A DNA stretch of 64,000 nucleotides from NCBI RefSeq assembly GCF_006351965.1, contig NZ_CP040932.1, positions 1,240,001 to 1,304,000 of the forward strand. Direction: 5' to 3'. Below are positions 44,262 to 52,730 of this stretch, piece after piece. The position numbers and the translations under genes were made by a program. The stretch is from Oceanicola sp. D3 (lineage in GTDB: Bacteria > Pseudomonadota > Alphaproteobacteria > Rhodobacterales > Rhodobacteraceae). Numbering within the stretch: the first letter of the stretch is position 1; every line of letters begins with the position of its first letter. The notes below the pieces were generated by a model. That model did not search any database and was not told the DNA's origin. It saw only the letters and a program-made list of their open reading frames with translations.

Positions 44262-45550
44262 TTGGCGTTCCTCAGGTTCAGGCGTTTTGTCAGGTCGGTC
44301 TCGAAGGCGTGGTCCGGGTCCACCCCGTTCACCGTCTCGGCCCAATCGGTTAGCTCGGGATACATGGCGGGCATGTCCTCAGCCCGGGCCACGCTGTCTT
44401 TTGCAAAATAGATCCGCCCGCCGGCGGCCTTGGCCTCTGCGATCAGCTCGGAGATCAAGCCTCGGGTGCCCGGTCGATTGCGGAAATCGACGGCGAGCGT
44501 GTAGCCCTCCATCGGAAAGCTCAGGTGCCCGGCGCGGCCGGGGCCCATGCGCTTGAGCACCGCGAGGGGCGAGGCGAGGCCGGAGCCTGCGATGGCGTCG
44601 AGCATGGTGCGCAGCGTGGCGCGAGCGGTGAGGGGCACGACGCATTGGAACTGGTGGAAGCCCTTCTTGCCGTAGAGCTTGTTCCAGTCGTGGATGCGGT
44701 CGAGCGGGAAGAAGAAATCGTCAATCGGTTTGACGAGGGTGCGCCCGGTTGAGGGCACGCGGTTGTAATAGCTCTTGTTGAAGAGGCGCACGATGGGGGC
44801 GGAGAGCGCCCACCCCGGCGCGTTGAAAGGCACCCGGCGGCCGCGTTTGGCGGGGGGCACGAGGCCTGCGCCGGTTTCTCCCTCTTCGAGGATGCCGCGC
44901 CCGAGGGCCTCGCCTGTCGCCGTCGCGTCGATCCAGCCGACGGTGTAGGTGGCCTCGGAGGTGTCGAGCAGGTCGAGGAAGGCCTCAAGATCGTCGGCCC
45001 GGCGCTCGGTGACCATCATCACATCGACCTTCGCGCGCAGAAGTTTGAGCTTGGCCGAGGCGATGGGGCCGGTTTGCCCGAGTCCGCCGACGGTGGCCTT
45101 GAAGAGCGGATCGTCGGGGGTGAGCACCTTGCCGGAGGCGAGGGTGATCTCTGCCACATGCTGGCCGAAGCTGCCTGCGCCGTGGTGGTTTTTGCCGTGC
45201 ACATCCATCGCGATGCACCCGCCGACGGTGGCGAAGCCGGTGCCGGGCATGACGGCGGGCAAAAAGCCGCGCGGGGCGAGGATGCGGGCGAGATCGGCGA
45301 TGGTGATTCCAGCCTCGACCTCGATCAGCGCATCGGCCTCGTCGAAGAACAGGATCTTGTCGAGCCGGGTCATGTTTATGGCGCGGCCTTCGCTCACCAG
45401 CGAAGCGTCGCCGTAAGAGCGCGAATTGCCGATGGCCGGAGCCTGCGTTGCAAGTTTGCCAAGGGCGCTGCTCCGCTCGGGGCGGGCCAGCTCGCCGGTG
45501 GCCGAGAGGACGCGGCCCCAGCCTGTCCAGGTGTCTTTTTTCCAGCTCAT
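44258..45550 (-). CDS. dprE1: DprE1-like FAD-linked oxidase
   Basis: A 430-residue FAD enzyme of the vanillyl-alcohol-oxidase fold. The FAD-binding parts are GNSRSYGDAS (about 41-50) and MPGTGFATVGGCIAMDVHGK (about 101-120); YFAKDS near residue 388 carries the catalytic lysine expected of DprE1. The residue matching the benzothiazinone-binding cysteine of the mycobacterial enzyme (VCVDF there) is Ala here (LAVDFR), judged by eye. It would oxidise polyprenyl-phosphoryl ribose at C2. Starts four bases inside the end of the UPF0104-like gene. Confidence 0.88.
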   Translation of the reverse strand: MSWKKDTWTGWGRVLSATGELARPERSSALGKLATQAPAIGNSRSYGDASLVSEGRAINMTRLDKILFFDEADALIEVEAGITIADLARILAPRGFLPAVMPGTGFATVGGCIAMDVHGKNHHGAGSFGQHVAEITLASGKVLTPDDPLFKATVGGLGQTGPIASAKLKLLRAKVDVMMVTERRADDLEAFLDLLDTSEATYTVGWIDATATGEALGRGILEEGETGAGLVPPAKRGRRVPFNAPGWALSAPIVRLFNKSYYNRVPSTGRTLVKPIDDFFFPLDRIHDWNKLYGKKGFHQFQCVVPLTARATLRTMLDAIAGSGLASPLAVLKRMGPGRAGHLSFPMEGYTLAVDFRNRPGTRGLISELIAEAKAAGGRIYFAKDSVARAEDMPAMYPELTDWAETVNGVDPDHAFETDLTKRLNLRNAK

Positions 45551-46560
45551 GCGTGTGCCTTGGCTTTTGCTTTGAGAGAGGCCCGCTCGGCGAAGGGGAA
45601 GACCAGAAGGCCGATGCCGATGGCGAACCAGAGGGTTGTGACGCGGATGATGGCGGTGGCGGGCACCGACACTTCCAGCGGGATGCCGTGGAGCCCGAGC
45701 AGCGCGATCATCGCTGCTTCGGCCCCGCCCACGCCGCCGGGGGCCCCGGTGAGGCCGCCTGCGAGGGTGGAAAACACGAAGATGGCCACGGCGGAGAAAA
45801 AGCCGATGTCGGCGCCCATCCACATCAGCAGCAGGTGGAAGGCGTAGCCCTCGGCGACCCATCCGGCGAGGCCCAGCGTGAGCGAGCCTGCGATGACCGG
45901 CGCGGTGGAGAACTGCTTGAGCGAGCGCGCGGCGGTGCGGATGCGGGCAAAGAGCCGGGGCAGCCAGCCGGTGGCGCGGTAGCAGAGGGTGACGAGCGCG
46001 GTGAGCAGGGCAGGGCGTGTGGCGACCACCGCAGCGGCCAGCGCCAGCGCGGCCACGGTGACGGCCCCCTTGATGCCCATGGCGGACAGCGAAAGGGCAA
46101 CGGCAAGGATGAGGCCCATCGCGGCAAGGTCGGAGGCGCGATCGACCAGCACCAGCGGGGCGGAGCGGGTGAAGGGCCAGCCCGCCTCGCGGGAGATCCA
46201 GCGCATCCGTACCAACTCGCCCACCCGGCCCGGTGTTGCCGTCATCGCGAAACCGCCGAAGAAGTGGCGCATGCTGGCGCGGAGATCGAGGGCGATGCCG
46301 AGGCGGCGGGCGAAGAGATGCCAGCGCAGGCCACGGAAGAGATAGTTGACGAGGGAGAGCGCGAGCAGCGCGGCCAGTTGCAGCGCCGAAAGCTGCATGA
46401 CCTGCTCCCAGCTTTCCTGCCATCCGCCCGCAAGGGCGAGGCCGAGCAGGCCGAGGGCGAAGAGGCCAAGCAGGAGCAGCACAAAATACATCTCGCGCCC
46501 CACGCGGGGTGTGGCGCGGCGTTTGGTGCCGGAGGTATTGCTGCTCGTTGCCATTGTCAT
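45547..46560 (-). CDS. UPF0104/LPG-synthase-type membrane protein
   Basis: A 337-residue polytopic inner-membrane protein with about eight hydrophobic segments and family features LFRGLRWHLFARRLG, TPGRVGELVRMRWI and GGLTGAPGGVGGAEAAMIAL. This family (lysylphosphatidylglycerol synthase membrane domain, UPF0104) is often found near lipid-linked-sugar genes and is proposed to flip lipids. In this operon it might move the arabinosyl lipid to the periplasmic side; that is inference. Start at MTMATSSN; an ATG two codons on is equally likely. First gene of the operon. Confidence 0.82.
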   Translation of the reverse strand: MTMATSSNTSGTKRRATPRVGREMYFVLLLLGLFALGLLGLALAGGWQESWEQVMQLSALQLAALLALSLVNYLFRGLRWHLFARRLGIALDLRASMRHFFGGFAMTATPGRVGELVRMRWISREAGWPFTRSAPLVLVDRASDLAAMGLILAVALSLSAMGIKGAVTVAALALAAAVVATRPALLTALVTLCYRATGWLPRLFARIRTAARSLKQFSTAPVIAGSLTLGLAGWVAEGYAFHLLLMWMGADIGFFSAVAIFVFSTLAGGLTGAPGGVGGAEAAMIALLGLHGIPLEVSVPATAIIRVTTLWFAIGIGLLVFPFAERASLKAKAKAHA

Positions 46561-46632
46561 TGCTCGCTCGGGTAGCAACAGAATAGGGCGATAATGTGAA
46601 GTTGTTTCCAAATTCACAACGGTAGAACGGAA

Positions 46633-46660
46633 AAGGGCCACCCGATGTGGGGCGGCCCTT
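46633..46660 (-). terminator. Terminator of scoAB
   Basis: A 7-bp stem AAGGGCC/GGCCCTT with a 14-base loop, followed on the minus strand by TTCC, about 78 bases after the scoB stop and before the UPF0104 gene. The stem can be extended by one pair. Confidence 0.6.
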
Positions 46661-46737
46661 CTGGCAGTTGGTTTTTTGGCCCCCGGAGGCCCCTCGTCGC
46701 GGCTGCGAAGGGGGCCGGGTGGGCCGATGCGCCGGTG

Positions 46738-47379
46738 CTAGGAGACGATGGTGGCCTCGGTCGCGGCGCGCAGCTCTTCTTCGGTGACGCCATCGGCGAG
46801 TTCGACGATCTTCAGCCCGCCCTTGACCACGTCGAGCACGCCGAGGTTGGTGATGATCCGATCAACCACGCCGGTGCCGGTGAGCGGCAGGGTGCATGCC
46901 TTCAGCACCTTGCTGTCGCCATGCTTGTTCTGATGGTCCATCACCACGATGACGCGGCCGACACCGGCGACGAGATCCATCGCGCCGCCCATGCCCTTCA
47001 CCAGCTTGCCGGGGATCATCCAGTTGGCGAGATCGCCGTTTTCGGCCACTTCCATCGCGCCGAGGATCGCGGCGGCAATCTTGCCGCCCCGGATCATCCC
47101 GAAGGAGGTGGCGCTGTCGAAGTAGCTGGTGCGGCTGAGTTCGGTGATGGTCTGCTTGCCGGCGTTGATCAGGTCCGGGTCTTCCTCGCCCTCGAAGGGG
47201 AAGGGGCCCATGCCAAGCATGCCATTCTCGGATTGCAGGGTGATATCCTTGTCGCCGACGTAATTGGCCACAAGGGTCGGAATGCCGATCCCGAGGTTCA
47301 CGTACCAGCCGTCTTCAAGCTCATCCGCCGCGCGGGCGGCCATTTGGTTGCGATCCCACCCTTTTGTTTCGCTGGGCAT
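46738..47379 (-). CDS. scoB: 3-oxoacid CoA-transferase subunit B
   Basis: A 213-residue subunit that, with ScoA, transfers CoA from succinyl-CoA to acetoacetate (or a related 3-oxoacid) in the cytosol. The active-site glutamate is in ITLQSENGMLGMGP, and GIGIPTLVANYV opens the domain. The start is ambiguous between two consecutive ATGs; GGAGG precedes both, and the second (MPSETKG) has better spacing, while the first overlaps the scoA stop. Two-gene operon with scoA. Confidence 0.95.
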   Translation of the reverse strand: MPSETKGWDRNQMAARAADELEDGWYVNLGIGIPTLVANYVGDKDITLQSENGMLGMGPFPFEGEEDPDLINAGKQTITELSRTSYFDSATSFGMIRGGKIAAAILGAMEVAENGDLANWMIPGKLVKGMGGAMDLVAGVGRVIVVMDHQNKHGDSKVLKACTLPLTGTGVVDRIITNLGVLDVVKGGLKIVELADGVTEEELRAATEATIVS

Positions 47380-48083
47380 CATGCTTCCTCCCGCTTGCGC
47401 GTTGTGCGCTGTTCGATCCGTTTTTCGTGCTCGCCCTGAATGATCCGGTGGACGTAGATGCCGGGCAGGTGGATGTGGTCGGGGTCGATGGAGCCGCGCG
47501 GCACGATCTCTTCCACCTCGACCACGCAGGTCTTGCCGCACATGGCGGCGGGCGGGTTGAAGTTGCGCGCGGTCTTGCGGAAGACGAGATTGCCGGTGTC
47601 GTCGGCCTTCCAGGCCTTGACGATGGAAAGATCGGCGAAGATGCCCTCTTCGAGGATGTAATCCTTGCCGCCGAAGTTTTTCACCTCTTTGCCCTCGGCA
47701 ATCACGGTGCCAACGCCGGTGGCGGTGTAGAAGCCGGGAATGCCAGCGCCGCCGGCACGCATCCGCTCGGCCAGGGTGCCCTGCGGGTTGAACTCCAGCT
47801 CAAGCTCGCCGGAGAGATACTGGCGCATGAATTCGGCGTTTTCGCCGACGTAGGAGCTGAGCATCTTCTTGATCTGCTTGGTGTCGAGCAGCTTGCCGAG
47901 GCCGAAGCCGTCCACCCCGCAGTTGTTGGAGGCGATCGTCAGATCCTTGGTGCCGGCCTCTACGATGGCGTCGATCAGCAGCTCGGGGATGCCGCACAGG
48001 CCGAAGCCCCCGGCGGCGATCGTCATGCCGTCGAACAGGAGGCCGTCGAGCGCCTCTGCCGCGGAGCCATAGACTTTTTGCAT
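47379..48083 (-). CDS. scoA: 3-oxoacid CoA-transferase subunit A
   Basis: A 234-residue alpha subunit. The CoA-binding region [30 protein letters not shown], the oxyanion-hole [16 protein letters not shown], and [20 protein letters not shown] are all typical. The start [12 protein letters not shown] is preceded by GGAGACACC. It allows use of ketone bodies or acetoacetate from degradation. Confidence 0.95.
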   Translation of the reverse strand: MQKVYGSAAEALDGLLFDGMTIAAGGFGLCGIPELLIDAIVEAGTKDLTIASNNCGVDGFGLGKLLDTKQIKKMLSSYVGENAEFMRQYLSGELELEFNPQGTLAERMRAGGAGIPGFYTATGVGTVIAEGKEVKNFGGKDYILEEGIFADLSIVKAWKADDTGNLVFRKTARNFNPPAAMCGKTCVVEVEEIVPRGSIDPDHIHLPGIYVHRIIQGEHEKRIEQRTTRKREEA

Positions 48084-48231
48084 GGTGTCTCCTCTGGATG
48101 TCGTCCCCTCGTTTTCACGCCGCGCCGGGCGGGAGTCAATGAAACTTATGCTGCGCTGCGGCAGGGTGGGGCGTTGGGGGAGGCGGTGGCGCGGTGGCTT
48201 TGCCGGGGCTGTGGCGGGCAGATGTGCCGGG

Positions 48232-48498
48232 CTATTCAGCGGCTTCGGGCGCCTCTCCGCGGGCCGCGCGTGCGACGCGCCGTTCCAGAATGTCGAGGCC
48301 GTAGCCCACGACCAGCCCGGCAAATCCCCAGACCAGCAGCACGCCGACGGCAAAGCCCGCCAGATGCGCGATGGTCATCGGGTGGCCTGCGTTCACGCTG
48401 TCGACGTAGGCATTTGCCACGCGCAGCAGGCCATAGACCATGGCTGCGATGGGAAAGAAGATCTTGGGCCGCACCCAAGAGAGGATTCCGTCGAACAT
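48232..48498 (-). CDS. Small membrane protein of unknown function
   Basis: An 88-residue protein with two hydrophobic segments (about 13-33 and 46-66) and a basic C-terminal tail ending in GEAPEAAE. A reasonable purine-rich site (GGAGATGCGCAG) lies before the ATG. I do not recognise a family. It lies between topA and scoA, all on the minus strand. Confidence 0.65.
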   Translation of the reverse strand: MFDGILSWVRPKIFFPIAAMVYGLLRVANAYVDSVNAGHPMTIAHLAGFAVGVLLVWGFAGLVVGYGLDILERRVARAARGEAPEAAE

Positions 48499-48584
48499 CT
48501 GCGCATCTCCTGCTCGTCGAAAACAGGGTTAATTCCGGTTTCGGGCAGCAGGGGCGCGAGATTGGGGAAATACCGTGGCGAAGG

Positions 48585-51197
48585 CTATTTCTTCGCCGCG
48601 GTTTTCTTTGCCGGGGCCTTCTTGGCGGCAGGCTTCTTGGCCGTTGTTTTCTTGGCTGTCGCCTTCTTTGCTGCAGGGCGCTTCTTGCCCTTCTGCGCGG
48701 CCTTCTCGGCAATCAGCTCAACGGCGGCATCCATGGTAAATTTCTCGGGGTCTTCGCCCTTGGGCAGAGTGGCGTTGATCTTGTCCCATTTCACGTAGGG
48801 GCCGTACTTGCCCTCCATGATTGCCACGACGCCACCGGCCTCGGGATGTTCGCCCAGCTCACGGAGGGTTTTCGCGGCGCCGCGCCCGCCCCGGGAGGCG
48901 ACCTTTTCGGCCAGAAGCTGCACCGCGCGGTTCATACCGACTTCCCAGACCTCGTCGAGCCCTTCGAGGTTGGCATTGGTGCCGCCCCGATCCGACGTGC
49001 TTTCGGCGTGCTTCAGGTAGGGTCCGTAGCGCCCGATGTTGGCCCAGACGTTCACGCCATCTTCGGGGTGGGTGCCGATCAGGCGGGGCAGGGCCAGCAG
49101 CTTGACGGCGGTGGCCAGCTCAAGCTCTTCGGGCTTCCATTCCTTGGGGACCGACTGGCGCGGGGGCTTCTTGTTGTCTTCCGTCACCTCGCCGCGCTGG
49201 ACGTAGGGGCCAAAGCGGCCCTTCATCACCCAAATCTTGTCGCCGCCATCCTCGCCCAGCAACTTGCCCTCGGGCGGGATCGCGCTTTTCTCGGCTTCCG
49301 GATCGGGCGGGCCGAAGGGGCGGGTGTAGCGGCACTCGGGGTAGTTGGAACAGCCGATGAAGGCGCCGCCGGAGCGGGCGGTGCGCATCGAGAGCCGGCC
49401 CTTGCCGCAATGAGGGCAAAGGCGGGGGTCGCCACCCTCGGGGAGCGGGGGAAACAGGTGCGGTTCGAGCACCTCGTTGATCTTTTCCAGCACCTCGGTG
49501 ATGCGCAGCTCGGAGGTCTCTTCGATCGCGGCTTTGAAATCACGCCAGAAGGAGGCAAGCACCGCTTGCCACTGGGCGTCACCGGCGGAAATCTCGTCGA
49601 GCTCTTCTTCCAGCTTGGCAGTGAACTCATAGCCCACGTAGCGGCGGAAGTAGTTGGACAGAAAGGCAATAACCAGCCGGCCCTTGTCTTCGGGGATCAG
49701 GCGGTTCTTGTCTTTGCGGACATACTCACGATCCTGAATCGTGGTGACAATTGAGGCGTAGGTGGAGGGGCGGCCGATGCCCAGCTCTTCCATCCGTTTC
49801 ACCAGCGTGGCCTCGGTGTAGCGGGGCGGGGGCTGGGTGAAGTGCTGCTCTGGGGTGATCTGCTTTTTGCCCGCGGCTTCGCCCTCGGAAACCTGCGGTA
49901 GGCGGCGGTCGTCATCATCCACCACCTCGTCGTCGCGGCCCTCTTCGTAGATCTTCAGGAAGCCGTCAAAGAGCACCACCTGCCCGGTGGCGCGCAGCTC
50001 AACCTGCCCATCGGCGCTGCCGACGGTAACAGTGGTGCGCTCGAATTTGGCGGAGGCCATCTGGGAGGCCAACGTGCGCTTCCAGATCAGATCATAGAGC
50101 CGGGCCTGCTCGGGTTCGAGGTTCAGGGCCTTGGAATCCTTGGTCATATCCGTGGGGCGGATACACTCGTGGGCTTCCTGCGCGTTCTTGGCCTTGTTCT
50201 TGTAGATGCGCGGCTCGCCCGGAACGTAGTCTTTGCCGAAGCGCTCGCCGATGGCTTCGCGCGCCGCCGTCACGGCTTCGGGGGCCATGTCGATGCCATC
50301 TGTCCGCATGTAGGTGATGTGCCCGGCCTCGTAGAGACGCTGGGCGGTGCCCATGCAGGCGCGGGCGCCCATGCCGAACTTGCGGCTCGCCTCCTGCTGG
50401 AGCGTGGAGGTCATGAAGGGCGGCGAGGGGTTGCGGGTGTTGGGCTTGGCCTCGACCGATTTGACGGTGAGGTCACGCGAATTGATCGCCTGCACCGCCA
50501 GCTCGGCGGCGGTTTCGTTTTCGATGTCGTAGCGCTCAAGCTTTTTGCCACCGAGCACGGTGAGGCGGGCCTCGTAGGTTTGGCCGCGCGGCGTGTCGAG
50601 CAGGGCCTTCACGCTCCAGTATTCACGGGCGCGGAAAGCCTCGATCTCCATCTCGCGCTCGACGATGAGGCGCAGGCAGACCGACTGGACGCGGCCTGCG
50701 GAGCGCGCACCGGGCAGCTTGCGCCAGAGCACGGGGGAGAGGTTGAAGCCGACGAGATAATCGAGCGCGCGGCGGGCGAGGTAGGCCTCGACCAGCTCCA
50801 TATCGACCTGGCGCGGGTTGGCCATGGCCTCGGTCACCGCATCCTTGGTGATGGCGTTGAAGGTCACGCGCGACACCGGCGTATCTTTCTTGATCGCCTT
50901 GCGCTTGGTCAGAGCCTCCTGCAGGTGCCAAGAAATCGCCTCGCCCTCGCGGTCGGGGTCGGTTGCGAGGATGAGCGCGTTGTCATCCTTCAGGGCGTTT
51001 GCGATGGCGGCCACGTGCTTTTTGCTGTCGGAGGCCACCTCCCATTTCATCTCGAACTCATGCTCGGGGTCCACCGAACCGTCCTTTGGGGGCAGGTCGC
51101 GCACGTGGCCGTAAGAGGCCAGAACGGTGTAATCGGAGCCCAGATATTTGTTGATTGTCTTGGCCTTGGCGGGGGACTCGACAACGACAACTGGCAT
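48585..51197 (-). CDS. topA: DNA topoisomerase I
   Basis: Type IA topoisomerase of 870 residues that relaxes negative supercoils. The Toprim start VVVVESPAKAKTINKYLG, the DPDREGEAISWHL metal-binding block, and the catalytic tyrosine in ITYMRTDGIDMAPEA are visible. A single Cys4 zinc finger (CPHCGKGRLSMR, then CSNYPECRYTRPF) follows the core. Two further repeat domains precede a Lys/Ala-rich basic tail (KKATAKKTTAKK). The start at MPVVVVES is conserved. dprA lies upstream. Confidence 0.97.
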   Translation of the reverse strand: MPVVVVESPAKAKTINKYLGSDYTVLASYGHVRDLPPKDGSVDPEHEFEMKWEVASDSKKHVAAIANALKDDNALILATDPDREGEAISWHLQEALTKRKAIKKDTPVSRVTFNAITKDAVTEAMANPRQVDMELVEAYLARRALDYLVGFNLSPVLWRKLPGARSAGRVQSVCLRLIVEREMEIEAFRAREYWSVKALLDTPRGQTYEARLTVLGGKKLERYDIENETAAELAVQAINSRDLTVKSVEAKPNTRNPSPPFMTSTLQQEASRKFGMGARACMGTAQRLYEAGHITYMRTDGIDMAPEAVTAAREAIGERFGKDYVPGEPRIYKNKAKNAQEAHECIRPTDMTKDSKALNLEPEQARLYDLIWKRTLASQMASAKFERTTVTVGSADGQVELRATGQVVLFDGFLKIYEEGRDDEVVDDDDRRLPQVSEGEAAGKKQITPEQHFTQPPPRYTEATLVKRMEELGIGRPSTYASIVTTIQDREYVRKDKNRLIPEDKGRLVIAFLSNYFRRYVGYEFTAKLEEELDEISAGDAQWQAVLASFWRDFKAAIEETSELRITEVLEKINEVLEPHLFPPLPEGGDPRLCPHCGKGRLSMRTARSGGAFIGCSNYPECRYTRPFGPPDPEAEKSAIPPEGKLLGEDGGDKIWVMKGRFGPYVQRGEVTEDNKKPPRQSVPKEWKPEELELATAVKLLALPRLIGTHPEDGVNVWANIGRYGPYLKHAESTSDRGGTNANLEGLDEVWEVGMNRAVQLLAEKVASRGGRGAAKTLRELGEHPEAGGVVAIMEGKYGPYVKWDKINATLPKGEDPEKFTMDAAVELIAEKAAQKGKKRPAAKKATAKKTTAKKPAAKKAPAKKTAAKK

Positions 51198-51328
51198 GGG
51201 TGGCCTTTCGGGGCTGGGGGGTGACTCGGACTGGCGCGCAACATGTGGGGGCTGTTGCCGCCTTGTCAATGGAGCCATTCACGCCCCGCGCCGAGCCTTC
51301 GCGCGGGCGCGCGTGGAGGCGGCAAAAA

Positions 51329-52477
51329 TCACGCAGTCTTTATGATGAGCCCGCCGGGCTGACGGGTGATCTGGCCGTCGAGCTCCAGTGAGAGCAGGTT
51401 TTCAGAGAGGCGCTGGGCGGGCACGGAGAGATCGCGGGCGAGTTGATCTTCGGCCACGGGAGCGGGGCCGATGAGGCCGAGGATGCGGGCGTGGAGGGCG
51501 CGGGTGCTGGCCGGGCTTCGGCGGGGCGGCTGGGGCAGGTCGGCGGGTGCGGGGGCCGGGGCGGATGCGGATTGGGGGCGGGGCGCGGCCTGCGGGCCGA
51601 GGGCTTCGATCACGTCATCCGCGCCGCGCACGAGGGTGGCCCCGTCGCGGATGAGCAGGTTGCAGCCCGAGGCGCGGGCATCAAACGGGTGGCCGGGCAC
51701 GGCGAGCACCTCGCGGCCCTGATCCAGCGCCATGCGGGCGGTGATCAGGCTGCCCGAGCGGGCCCCTGCCTCGACCACCACCACGGCGCGCGACAGGCCG
51801 GAGATGATGCGGTTGCGCTTGGGGAAGTGGCGGGCCTGCGGCTGGAGGCCGGGCGGCTCTTCGGACACAACGAGGCCACCCTCGGCGATCTGCGCCATCA
51901 GGGCGGCGTTTTCCTGCGGGTAGGTCACATCCACCCCGCCCGCAACCACGGCGATGGTGCCGCCCTCCAGCGCCGCCTTATGCGCCTCGGTATCCACGCC
52001 GCGGGCGAGGCCGGAGGCGACCACATGGCCAGCCTTGGAGAGTTCGGACGACAGCCGGGCGGCCATGCGGCGGCCGAGCGAGGAGGCGTTGCGCGCGCCG
52101 ATCACGGCGAGGGTAGGCTGGTTGAGCAGGGTGAGGTCGCCCTGAGTCCAGAGCAGGGGTGGGGCATCGGGCAAATCGCGCAGGGCGGTGGGATAGTGTG
52201 GCTCGCCTGCGGCGATGAGGCGGGCACCGGCGCGCTTGCCGGCGGCCAACTCGCGGGCGGCGAGATCGTGGGGGAAGGGCTGGTAGCTGCGGACACCGGC
52301 GGCGGCGGCAACCTCTGGCAGCGCGGCAAGCGCGGCCTCGGCGGTGCCATGCTCGGCCATCAGCCGGTAGAAGGTGGTGGGCCCCACCCGCCGTGAGCGC
52401 AAGAGACGAAGCCACGCCAGCCTATCTTCTTCCGAGGTGGGTGGTGCGAGGGGGGGTGGGGAAGAAAACAAATCCAC
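51329..52477 (-). CDS. dprA: DNA-processing protein DprA
   Basis: A 382-residue protein that loads RecA on incoming single-stranded DNA. An N-terminal SAM-like domain, the Rossmann core (AVIGARNASSLGRRMAARLS, then ASGLARGVDTEAHKAALEGG), EAGARSGSLITARMAL, and a C-terminal DML1-type winged helix after a Pro/Ala linker are visible. It starts with GTG (MDLFSSPPPL). A perfect CtrA box lies 49 bases upstream. In alphaproteobacteria DprA is needed for uptake of gene-transfer-agent DNA. Confidence 0.95.
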   Translation of the reverse strand: MDLFSSPPPLAPPTSEEDRLAWLRLLRSRRVGPTTFYRLMAEHGTAEAALAALPEVAAAAGVRSYQPFPHDLAARELAAGKRAGARLIAAGEPHYPTALRDLPDAPPLLWTQGDLTLLNQPTLAVIGARNASSLGRRMAARLSSELSKAGHVVASGLARGVDTEAHKAALEGGTIAVVAGGVDVTYPQENAALMAQIAEGGLVVSEEPPGLQPQARHFPKRNRIISGLSRAVVVVEAGARSGSLITARMALDQGREVLAVPGHPFDARASGCNLLIRDGATLVRGADDVIEALGPQAAPRPQSASAPAPAPADLPQPPRRSPASTRALHARILGLIGPAPVAEDQLARDLSVPAQRLSENLLSLELDGQITRQPGGLIIKTA

Positions 52478-52525
52478 GCCAACGTCGCTCCGTCTGCTTG
52501 CAGGATTGGTTTTAGACTTAAGTGG

Positions 52526-52541
52526 TTAACTGGCCCTTAAC
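52526..52541. promoter_or_regulatory. CtrA-binding site upstream of dprA
   Basis: TTAA, seven bases, TTAAC: an exact match to the full CtrA recognition sequence, 49 bases before the dprA GTG start. The next sequence CTTAAG just before it is not in register. CtrA control of dprA is reported in Rhodobacter capsulatus gene-transfer-agent biology, as I recall it. Confidence 0.7.
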
Positions 52542-52635
52542 GCGCCGTGAGATTCTGGGCGGAAATGAGAAATTTCTCTCTGCCCCGCCGCTCGGTCTTG
52601 ATTTTGTGGCTGTATATTAGAGCGTTAGAGGCGCC

Positions 52636-52664
52636 CGCCCGGAATGCTCGGCGTCTTCCGGGCG
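52636..52664. terminator. Hairpin between dprA and tldD
   Basis: A 9-bp inverted repeat CGCCCGGAA/TTCCGGGCG with an 11-base loop. It lies in the tldD-dprA gap, and on the plus strand is followed by TTGTCTTG. It may contribute to termination. Confidence 0.4.
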
Positions 52665-52687
52665 TTGTCTTGCCAAAATGGGCCCGC

Positions 52688-52710
52688 TTCGGGCAGCCAA
52701 ACTGCCCGAA
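52688..52710 (-). terminator. Hairpin downstream of tldD
   Basis: A perfect 9-bp stem TTCGGGCAG/CTGCCCGAA with a 5-base loop, 20 bases after the tldD stop. It is not directly followed by a T-run on the minus strand, so its strength is uncertain. Confidence 0.5.
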
Positions 52711-52730
52711 ACAGGGTTAATGCGGCGAAC

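Noticed and set aside
46738-49754. Very long plus-strand frame opposite scoAB and topA
   Set aside because: It is an antisense shadow: both minus-strand genes have clear family motifs, and the frame is Gly/Val/Arg-rich with no recognisable domain.
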